The notes: generated by a model from the letters alone, not told the origin. Counted from the stretch's first letter, positions 21,749 to 36,300 are shown. The stretch: 64,000 nt of DNA from Lingula anatina (GCF_001039355.2 NW_019775641.1:17631-81630), one strand, 5' to 3'. Program-made: numbers and translations.

Positions 21749-23391
21749 CGGATATATCGGAATGCATTGCACATATAATTTACGTTTATATATCAAATCT
21801 GTACGCACAGTGCATGTATGTTTGCACGCTAAAATATGTTTCTGTACAAACAGGGTTCATACGCCGGAAGATTCTGATAATTTTGGTCATTTGGTCATCG
21901 ATCATGCCCTAAAAGGGACGTCCCTCTTGTTTATAAACTGGACAAACTGGGTAGTTATGGACAGTGCCTTTATTATTCCATGCATATTATATATTCAGGA
22001 TATGCCCCATTTACATTTCTTGTGTTTTGATAGATAATAATTTTACTGCTTTATTTGATATAGCTACATGGTATACTCAACATAATACAAGCACAAGTAC
22101 TATATGTATACTTGGTGTTCGGGTGATTAGGTATAGATTTCCGCCATGTAAATGACGTGTAGACAGATGACACTTTCATAATATATCATCTGTACATTTG
22201 TGGTGCCGACTGTCTGTAGGAAACAATATGTATAAAATTTATATTATTTAGTAACAATTGTTCATTTGTGCGGTATTGATTTTGACAAAAATTAAGGTAC
22301 ATGTTTGGGATATAGCTAAAAAAAGAAAAGAAAGAGAGAAAGAAAAAATTGATATTTACTAAACCCTCTGAGGGGGGTGTTTTATTATAGACGATATACT
22401 GTAGACGTTGAACGACGAAAGACTTCCTGGTTGTATGGACGGTCATTTTTTTAGGTAAACCATTTTAATTTTCATAATAGCCAACTTTAGAGTATTTCAC
22501 CAATATTTGAGAATGCTTTATGCTTGGAATACAAATCGTAATCCTGGGTTGTAGAGAGTCACTTTACCCTATGTCATTTATTTCAAAATTTGGATGGGTG
22601 ACTTGATATGACTGTTTGTAAAATGGTATTGGTACATTATGTAGATGGTACAAAAAAAACTATACAATATAATGCTATATAATGGACAAAATAGCTCTCT
22701 AATTGTATTTTCACAGTGTGTTTGACTGTTAAAAAACGTGTACGACACATATTTTTGTATTGAGTAGTAGTAATAGTAACTTGGCACAATCGTCCTAAGT
22801 AAGTATTCATACCCCTTGTACACCTTGTAATTGGTCAATAGCATACTCATTTAAAATTACATCTATATTGCCATTTTTTCATCCACCCAGGTGGATGCAT
22901 ACATGTACCTGTAGATACGTTAAATACATTTATCCAGAATACAATTATAGTTACATGTAGTTGTACTGTTCGGGTTGTGTTGTGAGTTTTGTGTGTGGTG
23001 TTGTGAGTCTCGTGTGGGTTGTTGTGACGTTCGTGTGTGGTGTTGTGACCCTTACACGCTTCCGTAACTCTGGACACTATTTGTTCAATATTTATTTTGC
23101 CTGCGATATATTATCATTGTCGGTAGTTCGAGAAACGCATTTATTAATGATGTAAAATATATCTGTTTTCTTGTCATTTATTTTACACTTTAATATCCAC
23201 AATGAAATTTTATGAAAAATACATATAAATGTCACGAAAAAAGCCTAGCACGGCAACTCAAGTGAGCCGCCACATTTCTATCTCAACAAGCGCAGTCATA
23301 AGCACAATCATTTAAACTCACAATACAATGGCAGACAACTGCTCCATAGTGGCTTAGAAGAAGAAAACTAGCCTCAAAGAGATGATTCGTT
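21749..23391. other. PTP1 3' region and intergenic sequence
   Basis: The PTP1 3' UTR must lie here. I see no convincing AATAAA soon after the stop. Around 22975-23055 there is a GTGTGGTGTTGTGA-type minisatellite. No other gene is supported. Confidence 0.4.
22975..23055. repeat. GTGTGGTGTTGTGA-type minisatellite
   Basis: Four to five imperfect units of GTTGTGAgttTTGTGTGTG type. Frames on both strands (His/Thr-rich on minus) are products of the repeat. Confidence 0.6.
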
Positions 23392-25394
23392 CCCTGCATG
23401 GCACATAATGATAAATATGTCGCTCAAAAGAACAACATTCTTAAACTATACGTTACTTTTCATAACTCACATTTAGATATCATAGATATGCATTCTATGA
23501 AAAACGAAGGCTGACACTTGTACATGTATATGTGTACGCATGCTTTACGAAACCAAGGCCTGATATTCCAAAAACTGGGCAAATAGGATAAGACTTCATC
23601 GGCGAAGAAGCATTTCTCTCCACAGACGTACAGTGTATTTAGCACAGTGGTCGGCATATCATTATCCGTTGACAATCAAATAATTATAACATACTTGTGT
23701 TTAATTGCACGAATTGGTTTTATGATGATGTTGATGTGGACATCAAATGATTGTAGCTGTATCTTTTACGATTTTGTCATACTGACTAGACTAAATTCCT
23801 CTACATCTCACTTGTCTTTTTTGTTTTGACTACATGATGTTCATGGCAGGTTTTCTCTTGGCAGATTTTCTATGTGACTGTGACCTTTAATTAAATGTTT
23901 ACTTTTTGTTTCGTTAAATAACAGCCGATCCTATGGTGAAAGGTTACCATCAAAACGCGCTACATGTATTAGCAATGTTTTTAAAATATCTGTCAATCAA
24001 CGAAAGTTTTTCTTGTACATGTAAATGTCGAAGATAACTAATATAAAAATTCGCACAGATCTGTATTTTTCCGATAATATTTCAAGAAATAATGATAAGC
24101 AGAGTTCCTCATATTTTGGATTCATCGTTAAGTGAAAAGAAAGGAAATGAAGAAAACGTTTGATGTTCAGAAGTTGATTGAAATATAAAACAGTTTATTT
24201 TCACAGTATAGAAAATAAGTTTGGCAGTTGCATTTCCTGCAGGTATCATTCCATTAATGGCACACGTAGGCCTACACGTAGATCGGTGAAGTGTTTACTA
24301 CTAGTTTAACAGGAAAATGACTTGAAAACAAGTTACATGTGGTTCTGAATTTCATTACTTCTAAAATTATCAGTTCTTCCTCTCCGACAATGTCTTTTTG
24401 TCATACTATATACTCGGAACAGGATGTCAATCGAAGCATTCATAATACCACAGGTTTAGTACCCTAGTATAGATTAATGCACAGCCAATTCACTCAGTTA
24501 TGCTCAACCTTGAATACAAAAGCTAGGGTTTTTCTAATTTACGCCTAGTTCGCCTTCCAAGAAAAGTCCAATTACTTCCTAGTGTAAAAACCCATTGCAA
24601 CAGCACATGGGGTGACCAATGGATAGACGCATGACGCTGACATACCATTGGATTGACAGACGCGTCTTATGTAATCGATCGCTTTGAAGGTGGAAAAGGA
24701 AGGATTATCGTTTTCCTCAGCACTGGTCCACACCTGCTTTGGGTTTTTAATTTTCTTTATTTTTCCTATTTTAAATCAATTTTTCTTACTGAGGTTATGC
24801 ACAATAAGCCATGAGAATACATGTATGTATATAAACCGGTTATTTATTAAACAGCACGACTGTATGATATTGTTCATCATCATTACGCATATTTGCCCAG
24901 TGACTCCATATATTTACCGCACTGCGTTAATCTCAGGGCGCTGAACCATGGAGGGCTCACTTCACACGAGGCTACAGCACAGTCAGGTAGGAGGGAGCTA
25001 ATTTATGAGGAGACTACTTCCGTCACCGAATAATCCAGGTGTGACCGCTACCGTACGACCCAACACTATTCAAGATAAACCAAGCAAAACACGATTCTTA
25101 TTATAACAGCTCCGTATATTTACCCTTGGCCGCTGGATTACCTATAACTGGACAAGGAAGGACTCGCCCTCATGTGATAGACTGTGTTGATTGAAAATGA
25201 ACGGAGGACTCCGGCATCGTCCAGGTTCCTCTGAAGTCCTGCTGATCCTATTCATAATAATCCAAGGTAAGTGTTTTAATTGACTGTTAATTGAACACGA
25301 CGACGAGAAGAACTCAGTGTCGATGAATGATTGTGTTAGCATAGTGTGTAAGTCCCAGTATAATGGCAACCCGTGTGTTATGTACACTCGAACT
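23392..25394. repeat. 2-kb duplicated block, copy 1 (left of N)
   Basis: The block matches 25396-27399 nearly base for base. I see one 1-bp indel (near 24532) and a few substitutions (for example near 24965 and 25257). It starts CCCTGCATGGCAC and ends ACTCGAACT, and the single N at 25395 lies exactly between copies. That pattern fits unmerged overlapping contig ends or two haplotypes more than a biological tandem duplication. Confidence 0.9.
25197..25266 (+). other. Extra copy of the PTP2 signal-peptide exon
   Basis: ATG at 25197 begins [19 protein letters not shown], then a donor GTAAGT follows 25266. It is identical in layout to 27202-27271, differing by Ile versus Val near the end. It is open and spliceable, so if the duplication were real it would be an alternative first exon. 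Because it belongs to the suspected assembly duplicate, I do not count it as a separate gene. Confidence 0.75.
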
Positions 25395-25395
25395 N
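25395..25395. other. Single N at the duplication junction (contig join)
   Basis: It separates the end of copy 1 from the start of copy 2 of the 2-kb block with no other sequence between them. Confidence 0.8.
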
Positions 25396-27399
25396 CCCTG
25401 CATGGCACATAATGATAAATATGTCGCTCAAAAGAACAACATTCTTAAACTATACGTTACTTTTCATAACTCACATTTAGATATCATAGATATGCATTCT
25501 ATGAAAAACGAAGGCTGACACTTGTACATGTATATGTGTACGCATGCTTTACGAAACCAAGGCCTGATATTCCAAAAACTGGGCAAATAGGATAAGACTT
25601 CATCGGCGAAGAAGCATTTCTCTCCACAGACGTACAGTGTATTTAGCACAGTGGTCGGCATATCATTATCCGTTGACAATCAAATAATTATAACATACTT
25701 GTGTTTAATTGCACGAATTGGTTTTATGATGATGTTGATGTGGACATCAAATGATTGTAGCTGTATCTTTTACGATTTTGTCATACTGACTAGACTAAAT
25801 TCCTCTACATCTCACTTGTCTTTTTTGTTTTGACTACATGATGTTCATGGCAGGTTTTCTCTTGGCAGATTTTCTATGTGACTGTGACCTTTAATTAAAT
25901 GTTTACTTTTTGTTTCGTTAAATAACAGCCGATCCTATGGTGAAAGGTTACCATCAAAACGCGCTACATGTATTAGCAATGTTTTTAAAATATCTGTCAA
26001 TCAACGAAAGTTTTTCTTGTACATGTAAATGTCGAAGATAACTAATATAAAAATTCGCACAGATCTGTATTTTTCCGATAATATTTCAAGAAATAATGAT
26101 AAGCAGAGTTCCTCATATTTTGGATTCATCGTTAAGTGAAAAGAAAGGAAATGAAGAAAACGTTTGATGTTCAGAAGTTGATTGAAATATAAAACAGTTT
26201 ATTTTCACAGTATAGAAAATAAGTTTGGCAGTTGCATTTCCTGCAGGTATCATTCCATTAATGGCACACGTAGGCCTACACGTAGATCGGTGAAGTGTTT
26301 ACTACTAGTTTAACAGGAAAATGACTTGAAAACAAGTTACATGTGGTTCTGAATTTCATTACTTCTAAAATTATCAGTTCTTCCTCTCCGACAATGTCTT
26401 TTTGTCATACTATATACTCGGAACAGGATGTCAATCGAAGCATTCATAATACCACAGGTTTAGTACCCTAGTATAGATTAATGCACAGCCAATTCACTCA
26501 GTTATGCTCAACCTTGAATACAAAAGCTAGGGATTTTTCTAATTTACGCCTAGTTCGCCTTCCAAGAAAAGTCCAATTACTTCCTAGTGTAAAAACCCAT
26601 TGCAACAGCACATGGGGTGACCAATGGATAGACGCATGACGCTGACATACCATTGGATTGACAGACGCGTCTTATGTAATCGATCGCTTTGAAGGTGGAA
26701 AAGGAAGGATTATCGTTTTCCTCAGCACTGGTCCACACCTGCTTTGGGTTTTTAATTTTCTTTATTTTTCCTATTTTAAATCAATTTTTCTTACTGAGGT
26801 TATGCACAATAAGCCATGAGAATACATGTATGTATATAAACCGGTTATTTATTAAACAGCACGACTGTATGATATTGTTCATCATCATTACGCATATTTG
26901 CCCAGTGACTCCATATATTTACCGCACTGCGTTAATCTCAGGGCGCTGAACCATGGAGGGCTCACTACACACGAGGCTACAGCACAGTCAGGTAGGAGGG
27001 AGCTAATTTATGAGGAGACTACTTCCGTCACCGAATAATCCAGGTGTGACCGCTACCGTACGACCCAACACTATTCAAGATAAACCAAGCAAAACACGAT
27101 TCTTATTATAACAGCTCCGTATATTTACCCTTGGCCGCTGGATTACCTATAACTGGACAAGGAAGGACTCGCCCTCATGTGATAGACTGTGTTGATTGAA
27201 AATGAACGGAGGACTCCGGCATCGTCCAGGTTCCTCTGAAGTCCTGCTGATCCTATTCATAGTAATCCAAGGTAAGTGTTTTAATTGACTGTTAATTGAA
27301 CACGACGACGAGAAGAACTCAGTGTCGATGAATGATTGTGTTAGCATAGTGTGTAAGTCCCAGTATAATGGCAACCCGTGTGTTATGTACACTCGAACT
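25396..27399. repeat. 2-kb duplicated block, copy 2 (right of N)
   Basis: Second copy of 23392-25394. It carries the signal-peptide exon that connects without further interruption to the rest of PTP2, so I use this copy in the gene model. It presumably also carries the PTP2 promoter and 5' UTR. Confidence 0.9.
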
Positions 27400-30300
27400 T
27401 CAAGAACAGACTGTACGGAGTAATAACACAGTATTATAGAAGTTGACTATGATCTCGTGACGGTTTGTCAGTTTGGAACACTTTTATTGTACAAAATCTT
27501 TTCGCAGTGGTTAAAGTATGGTCGAATTAGGTCTTTTACATCGATTTTCGTTCCAGTCTTTTCATACGCCTGGGACTGTGTGTTCAAATACTAAGTACCG
27601 CCAGTGGCAGATGGCTTGGCATGTGTATTGTCTTTCAGCCACACACACTGACTTCATGACAGTTAACCACTAATTTATACATAATGGCCTATATATATCT
27701 ATAAAACGACACTCTCTTTGTTACACAGTTTGGACAGAGTGTCCATGTATTTATGTGCTGGTGAGTGGGTGGAGGGGGGAGGGGGGCGAAGAGCCACTAA
27801 CATTCCAGGTCCACTCTCGAACTGTCCAGTACTGATTGGTATATTTTTTAACAGAGGCTTTGGGCAACCACAGGATACACTGACCGCGACTACTAGTTCA
27901 TATACCCCTTGTGCCCTGTAATAGAGTTCAAGTAAATCACAAAAAGGAGACCTACAGCAGGATAAAGTAACCCTAAACTGATCATGCTTCTAGTACTTGT
28001 ACTTGTATATTGGACAGTTATGCCGCGGTATCACTCCCTTGGGCGTAAAAAGAACAAGCTAGTACAGATGTATAAAAGAGACAACTACGCGGCCGGATAC
28101 CTAAATATTTACCGCGACATACCACATATTATATAGTGCATTATACTGTACTACACACAAAGTGGTTCATACATGTACATAATGGGTGTGAGCAGAGGTC
28201 ACGGGTCATGAAAGGATTAATTCCACATATAATAAAGCCTATTGTCAACAATGAGAGCGATGTCCGATCTTCGGCTCCATATCCGGGTATAAGTTAAATC
28301 TGTGGGTTTTACCGATGATATGTTGTGTTATATAAACGTAATTTTGAGACAAACTTCTGTGGTTTTCTTCACTGGTGACTGTTTATCGGAGTGGTTGACA
28401 CACTGTTATATGCAGGTTCCTAGTGAGTCTATACGGCTGTCTATAGACTCCGATAAACCTTCGTTACAAGTCAGTGTAGTCAGACACTTTGTAGAAGGCG
28501 CATGTTTTTTTTTCAACAAGATTTATTCAGAAAAGAAAGATAAAAGAAGGCGATTCGCTTGGGACGTTATACGCTTTCCTTAAGAGAACAAAAGAAAAAT
28601 ATTTACAAGGGCAGTATACAAAAAGGGGGAAAGAAAGAAAAATTAGAAAGAATGGAACCCATACTGGTATACAACAAAACATAATGTTAATAAATAACTA
28701 ACAAAATGGAATAAAGTAAGAAAGTGATATTTCCATTGACAAAATGCAAAAAAAAAATTAAAACAAAATACTGGCACTGATTTTAAAAAAATAAATACAG
28801 TAATATCATATCATACTCTGGGAACAAGGGGCTGGCATAAAGGAAGCGGGGGAAATATCTGGTAATGCGAATGGTCAAGAAGAGGAAAACTGAAGACCGA
28901 TGTTGACCACTACTCCTGATCGAGTCTGAATTCCTTTAAAGCAAACTGTTTTCTATTTCTGGTCCAAAAGAGAAGAATAAATAAAACTAACGAGAACTGA
29001 AGATCCCTTAAGTCTTAGAGAACAAGGTTAGATCGAGTTTTCTGTGCGTCCTAAGTAGAGAACAGCTGCGTGATTATTAAATAAAAGATTTTGAGCATTT
29101 TTTTTGGAAGGGTGAATAACGCAAGGCATGCTTGATTAACCCATTATCTCTAAATTTCAATATAATTAATATCACACTAAGTTCCAAGTCATTAACATTG
29201 CACTACACTGCGAGGGGCTTTATCAGCCTTTTGACGTTGACTCATCCCAATCGTGCCGAAATATACATCTGCCAGTCAGCGTCGTGGTGTTCAGTGCCCA
29301 TTGATTCCTTGAGAAGATTCATTAAACGTTGTGTATCACATAACTGTATAAAGCTAATCAGAAATAATGCACGGTGTCTTAGCCACTAGCCACTTGGAGT
29401 ATATATGGAATAAGGACAGTTGATTACGAGATCGATTTCTTTCCTTTAATTTGATAGCTGAGATAACAAGCTTACCAGTTATGTCGCCTTCGGTTCTTTT
29501 AACCACAAGGCCAATAAAGTGAAGATTGGAATGATTTCTTTTTATAGATAAGTCGCACAGTTCAACTTGTTTAATACTTAACTGAAGATATATCTACATG
29601 CAGTTCTGTTAACATTAAATGCATCTGCTATTAAATTTTCGAAGTACACCATGCGGATATGACACGGCACATGTAAAACAAAAGAATGATGACTGGATTT
29701 TATAAATTAATCTACGTCTTATATGGATGGGAGAATTAAGTGCAGCGTGCCCTCCACAATACCGCCTCGTGTACACTTAACTGCTGGTTAAATATTTTTT
29801 ATGTGGAAAAAAGTGTAAGAAAAGGTGCTGTCTATTGATTGATGTCTGTATAACTTGTAAATCACTAACTTTCGGTGAAAGTATATTCATAGTGTTCTTT
29901 TTCATGGAATTTGAGTAATCTCATTTTGCGTGTTTGATTACATATTCCATTGATATATTTTAGACACGGTAACCTTACACTGAAGTACTGTGGGGACATC
30001 AAATTCAGAAAACTATGCTTGTGGTTTTAAAACACCGACTTGAATAAAACACTATGCAGAAAAATCCCTCTGGTGAATGTTTGAAATACTTAACACCTTG
30101 TAGAGATGGGGCGCTGGAATTTAGCCCCCACCCTTGAAATACACACAATACGCACAATTTGCTTGTTGATTGTCGAGATTACGTGCTGGAGAACGGGTTA
30201 TCTGTTATGATTGATGCGTGTATTAGATTAATACATTGTACCAGTGATTCTGTAGGTTTTACTGTGTGAAGTGCCTGTGTCTACGATTAAGATAATACAC

Positions 30301-33300
30301 TTATCCGAACGATATATGCCAGAACACCTCGAGCGTCTGCGAAAAAAGGTGGCAGTGTATTATTTGACATACATATTGAGAGAAAGTAAATGAATTTCAC
30401 CTTTAAAACCGAATAAAGCGTACATCACCACGGTCACATAATGTCTCTATGTATGTATTCTTGTAATATCAAACTGCGGTAGTATGATTAAACAAAAGTT
30501 GCCCGTCCCTATTAATACCTGTGTCAAATCCGGGTGTTTACGTTTGGGAGATACGAGGGCTAGAAAGGAAAGTGCAAATTGTATTTGTTATCCTTTCTCT
30601 TCTTTTCTTATTTTTACATTTATCATCTTCCTGTTTCCTTTTCCCGTAATCCACCTTTCAGATAAATGACATAAAATATTTAAAATAGTTTTAACTGTGG
30701 ATATTGGAATTAGAGTGAAACCTCAGATGTTGGTTATTACGATATGCCCTCGAAGATTCAGTGAATCAAATTCAAGGAAACAGAAGAGGTGCATTCTTAT
30801 ATCCATTCACACTTTATTTTTCAACTTTGCTATCAGCACGAGGGAAGTTTGTTTAAATATGTTTGCTTCATCGGGCAGGTTCTACTCCACCTGTCATATA
30901 GAAATGCATCATATCCTCAGAGCCAATGATCTTACGACCTTAAACTGTCATTAATGAAAGAAAAACATTTCATTCCTTTTACAATATGCAGGCAAATTAT
31001 TCCAACAGCACTAAGAAATATGCGAGGCGACTCTATAGGATAATGGAAATCGGGTCAGACTTGGTTGTTTTTCAGGTACATTTTCCTCTCCATCACCGCT
31101 TTTCACCTAGCTTGTGTGCTAGCTAGTAGAATACATACATGTAAGCTTATTAACATTGGTCAAACTGTGCAAGGACACAGAATCACGTGGAAACAAGCAT
31201 CACACGGTTCACACCCAAATGTTATTCCCAACCCTCCCCCCCCCCCCCACACACACACACACATGTTTCATTTTCTTATTTGGAATGTGTGCGTCATCCC
31301 AGTTCACTATTCCTTTAACATTTTATGATTATGATGCAATTTATGGAACAACCCCATCCTCCGCAATTTCCTATAAAGTTTTTATTTCGTGTACGGTTAT
31401 TTTATGACTGACTTGACCAATTTAAACACGATACGGGTTGGCGGTTTATTAGTCTATGTTTATTATTTTCGAGAAGAATAAAATAAGACATTGCAACTAA
31501 TAGAGTACATTGCAGACAAAAGGTGAAGTAGGAAGTAATACGAATGTTTTAAGCATACTTACATAAATACTTGAAAGCGACAAACAAACTTAGAGTAGTC
31601 CTATAAAAAAGAAGCACAAATGAGAAACTGTTTTTATACTCTATTTCGGACACGGCACGGCAACGTTTGTTCCATAGGTTGCAAACAAGAGCTGACCCTA
31701 TGCTCATGTGTTCAGATTGAGAACGAATTTGTAAAATAAGTTCAGTGAAAAGACGCAGTCAATCTTTGGATTGCAGATGAACAGTACTCTGTTTATGTAT
31801 TCTGTCACTGTAAACGTTATAAATTTGTTAATTTTTTTTCAATCTGTAGTGGAATTTACCTGTTTATGTACATGGCACATTCTATGGGACTGACTTTTTT
31901 ACTGTTTAGCGTCTGTATATTAGAAAAGGTTGCTGTCAAGTTCTTTAATATGCATCTACCTTTGTAGAATACGTTTATGTTGGCTGATTCAAAACAAATG
32001 AACCTTTTTCTTATTCTGAGATAAACTTATGTATGTCGTCTGAATATTGAATACAAAGGCGAATACCGCAAAATAATGGGTCACCCAAATAATTTAAAAT
32101 ATTGCCTCATGAAATTGCGTGGAGCGGTTTTATCAGCATATAGCTATTATTGTTTATATATCCCGTTTCATGCATGTTGTTTTACATTTATTTTTTATCA
32201 CACACTCTCGCTTTACAACATACAACATAGAATTCCCACGTCAATTAGAATGGATTAACGCTGGCTGATAATCCTCAATAAATTCGCTTTCTCATTTCAG
32301 TTCAGACCTCATTAAGCTGCGTTGAAGGAGAGGGATACTTTGGCTGGTTGTGTGACACCCAGAGTAATTGTTTCTGTAAACAGGCACAGATATGTCAGAA
32401 AACACTGGGTACATGTCCGCCGAACTGTGTAGATAACCCATGGGGAATAGGATGCTCTGACGGTAAAATGCACCTTTTCTCTTTCCCTAAGTAATAATGC
32501 TCGGTGGCCCTTATCTAAAGTAACCTACTCAGTTTTTTTTTTAACAAAATTAAGGAAGTTAGATTCATGAAATTTCACCATTTATAAAAACACGATTGTC
32601 CTAAAATGTTCCAAATTTCATTGCAATAATTTCAAAAATAAAGTCATTGAAATTTGAAACTAGTAAGGTTTTTTGTTTTGTTAACTTTTTTTAGATACCC
32701 TATATAAATACACCATGCTTATATGTTAGTTTTATACATGTATTTAAGTGACGCTGTAATGTTCTTTGATGACCACGAGAAACTGTGTTGCTGCATTCAT
32801 GTACAAATTACAACATAAATGTTCTTCTAAGACAAACTCTTTTTATTTTTAAAAGATGACGTCAATCTGGCGCAAGGAAAGCAAGCTTCTCAGTCGAGCA
32901 CTAATTCAAATTTCCTGGCATCCCTCGCTGTTGATGGAAATAACAGTACCCAGGGGAGTGACTGCGCCTTGACCAACTTACAGAACGACCCATCGTGGCT
33001 GGTAGACCTGGGAGGACTCCATGTCGTAAGGAAAATAGCCGTGCAGAAACCCACCTCTGGTGTTTGTAAGTGACATTCTTTTTTGCCTTGTTATTGAAGG
33101 TGAAAGCATTTATAGTAAAGGAAGGAGCGAAGATCCCGTAATTTTTTTATTTTAAGGGATTCACTTTTTGTTTTTCTGTATTTGGTATTTTTAACAAGCA
33201 TATGATTTAAAACTAGAAAAGCACTCCGAGAGCGCAGACCTCCGCCAAGGCAGCAATTTTTTATTATTATTGATTACTGATTGATTATTGATCCGGATCA

Positions 33301-36300
33301 CCACCAAAAACTAATCACTTCTAAGTAAACCCATTTCTGGGCTACCCTGGAAATTTCATCAAAATCGGTCTATAACTTTTTGAGTTATGTTGATGATTGG
33401 TTTTTATTGATCATTGATTGATTATGGATCCGGATCACCACCAAAAACTAATTACTTCTATGTTTACCCATTTCCGACCTACCCTGAAAATTTCATCAAA
33501 ATCGGTCCATAACTTTTTGAGTTATGTTGATGACAAACAAACAGACTGACAGACAAACGGGTGAAAACATAACATCCTTGGCGGAGGTAATAATACGAAA
33601 CTTAACCCCAACCCTTTGCGTTAGCGTTTGTCTACAGCACAAATCTCCAAATTAATTTTTCTTTTCCAGGTCCTTTTAATCTAGTATTTGCCTGCATTGG
33701 GAACAGTACTGTCACATCTAACTGTAGGGATATATCCCGGGCCGATGCCTGCGCCACGGCGTACTTGGAATTCCCAATTGACCCGCCTATACTTGGACGA
33801 TATGTGAGGATTAAAAAAGTTGGGGGCCAGATTCTCAGCCTTTGTGAAGTGATTGTGAAGGGATATGAATACCCTTGTATGTATTGGTCAGAGTCATTAT
33901 ATTATTATAAGTGTTTTTTAATATTAAGAAATATGAAAAATACAGCTTAGGTCTGGATGTTAATCGCAGCCAGTAATTCATTCAGATTTCAGCGAATATG
34001 ATGCTTTCTTAACGGTATTGGATCGAGTATGCCTTCGTGATAGGCTGATAGCGATAAAATTTCTGAATTTTCCAAGAATTTTTCTCACCCGCAATGGTTG
34101 TTTAATTCTAGATAACTTAGCATACGGGAAATTGACCCAGCAGAGTACAGGAGAATCGGCTAGCCGGGCCGTTGATGGCAATTTAGACACATATTTTTAT
34201 CATGCATCATGCACGCACACTGCCAATGAAGCCAACCCATGGTGGCGGACAGACCTGGGCGCGCAGTATGCCGTGTACAGTGTAACTCTTGTTAACAGGG
34301 GTGACTGCTGTAAGTTATATAATCACTGGAAGATTTTTAACGTTGTACTTTTCTTGCGTTGCACAGAAATTGAATACCAATAGACACACTGTTTGCGTCT
34401 ATATTGCCATGAAAAACTCTTGGTAACAATCATTTCACTTTTATAATTAAAGGGATAATAACTCTTCGTTTCGGCCAAAAAATTAATTTTCCTGGAGTAA
34501 ACAACAATTTTCCCATACTTACCAATGGTTAATGAATCCATTTTTACATTCAAAGTTAGTCCCTGGCTTTTTTCTAAAAAGTTTGTTTTTTGGTTAAAAT
34601 CTCTTAAGAGATTTTAACAGAGTATAGCCATCAATGGAGGTCACGTGGTCTAAAGACAAGTTCAGATACCAGAATAATAGCCATAACTGCCGTTTTTGTG
34701 GTAAAACAGAATATATTATATTTCTATTAGTTATTCACAATGTTTTTGATGTGAAATATAGATCTCATGCGACGAGTTATTATCCCTTTAACCACTAACT
34801 CTATGTAGAAAAGCCAAAACTGATATTTTAATATAAACTACATGATGGCAATTCGAATGCATTTTTTTAATTTTTAGTTTCACTGTGGAAGTAATGCACT
34901 TTTTATTTCAGGTGGAAGTCGATTGAACTATTTTGACATCAAGTTACGGAATAACACAATCAGTGGAAGTTACGACGTATGCATATCTCGCAACACCCAG
35001 ATACCAGAAGGTCAAGCCGTGGAACTGCCTTGCGTTCAGCAGTTCGTGGGCCATGTGCTGATTATTCAGCTAAGGGCAACAAACGTTTTAACCCTTTGCG
35101 AAGTGTTGGTCAAGGGATACAAATACCAGGGTAAAATGTTCTTAAGAAATTGTTTTATTTATTTATTTATTTATTTATTTATTTTTTTTTTGGAAAGTAT
35201 GAAATATAACTCAAAAACGTTATAGCTTGTATATGAATTTTCAAATTTGTATCATTTAACCGTTTAGAGAAATCCCATTAATTTTACGAAAAAAAAACAA
35301 TCCATGTTGTGGTGCTATTACAGATCGTTTTCGCTTATTGAGGGCATTTTCTATCTAGGTTATTATAAATAAGTAATAGTAAGTTTAAGATTCCATTAGC
35401 TTTGCAAAACAATCAAAAACAATTAGTTTCTGCAAAATATTAGAGTGGAAATTACTCCACTCTAACTTACACTGTTATTGTTAAGAAACTCTTAATGTAG
35501 TTCAATATTATTAAAATAAATAGGGTTTCCTGAGTTATAATCAACAACGATATTAGCTATTTTATAGATTTTTCCTTCTGCCTTGCAGCCTGTGCCGACG
35601 GTGCTTTCGGACCCCAGTGTCAATACCTGTGTCAGTGTCAGCTGCCGAATGAAGTGTGCCACACAGTGACGGGGCAGTGTAGCAGCGGGTGCGGAGCGGG
35701 CTGGAAGGGCCACGGATGCCAAGTGCCCACTGCCTGCTTGCCGCACTGGAAAGGGAATGGCTGTTTTCAAGGTAGGACGATCATGATACACTGACGCCTT
35801 TTGTGAACATTAATCTATGATCTCTTGTACACTTTACAATTTACCCCATAAAACATTCCAAATGAAAAGACTATGATTTTATTCAGTGACAATTAAAAAG
35901 TGACACGTTCCTGCTTTGAGACAAAAAATTATGCTAACTCACCAACCTGCGTTCTGTTTTACCCCCAACCTACTAGTAATAAAACAAGATTAAATAAATC
36001 TGTTTAATTTTCCTTTTTCAGAGGTACCACGTCTGGTAGGTCCTCCACGTAAAGTTTCCCGAACAGGCGACACTGTGACCATCTCCTGGGACGCGTGGTC
36101 CGCTGCTACAGGCGCAGGAACCGGAAGTGCCACAAGATACATTGTGGAGTACCAAGCAGACGGTAGCAGTGGCTCAGTGTGGCAGAGGAAAGATGCCGGA
36201 AATCAGTTTTCAACTACGGTCTCAAATCTTAACCAGTACACTGATTACCGGTTCCGAGTTATTGTTGTTGACGAGGAAGGGCGGGAAGGAAAGTCAAGTG

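Noticed and set aside
21555-22037. 160-residue frame overlapping the last PTP1 exon
   Set aside because: It is a different frame from the phosphatase exon (21671-21748) and continues through AT-rich 3' sequence. Composition is not protein-like.
23392-27399. Two alternative PTP2 promoters/first exons created by a genuine tandem duplication
   Set aside because: Near-identity over intergenic DNA and the N exactly at the junction favour an assembly duplicate. Not proven, so kept as a finding to test.
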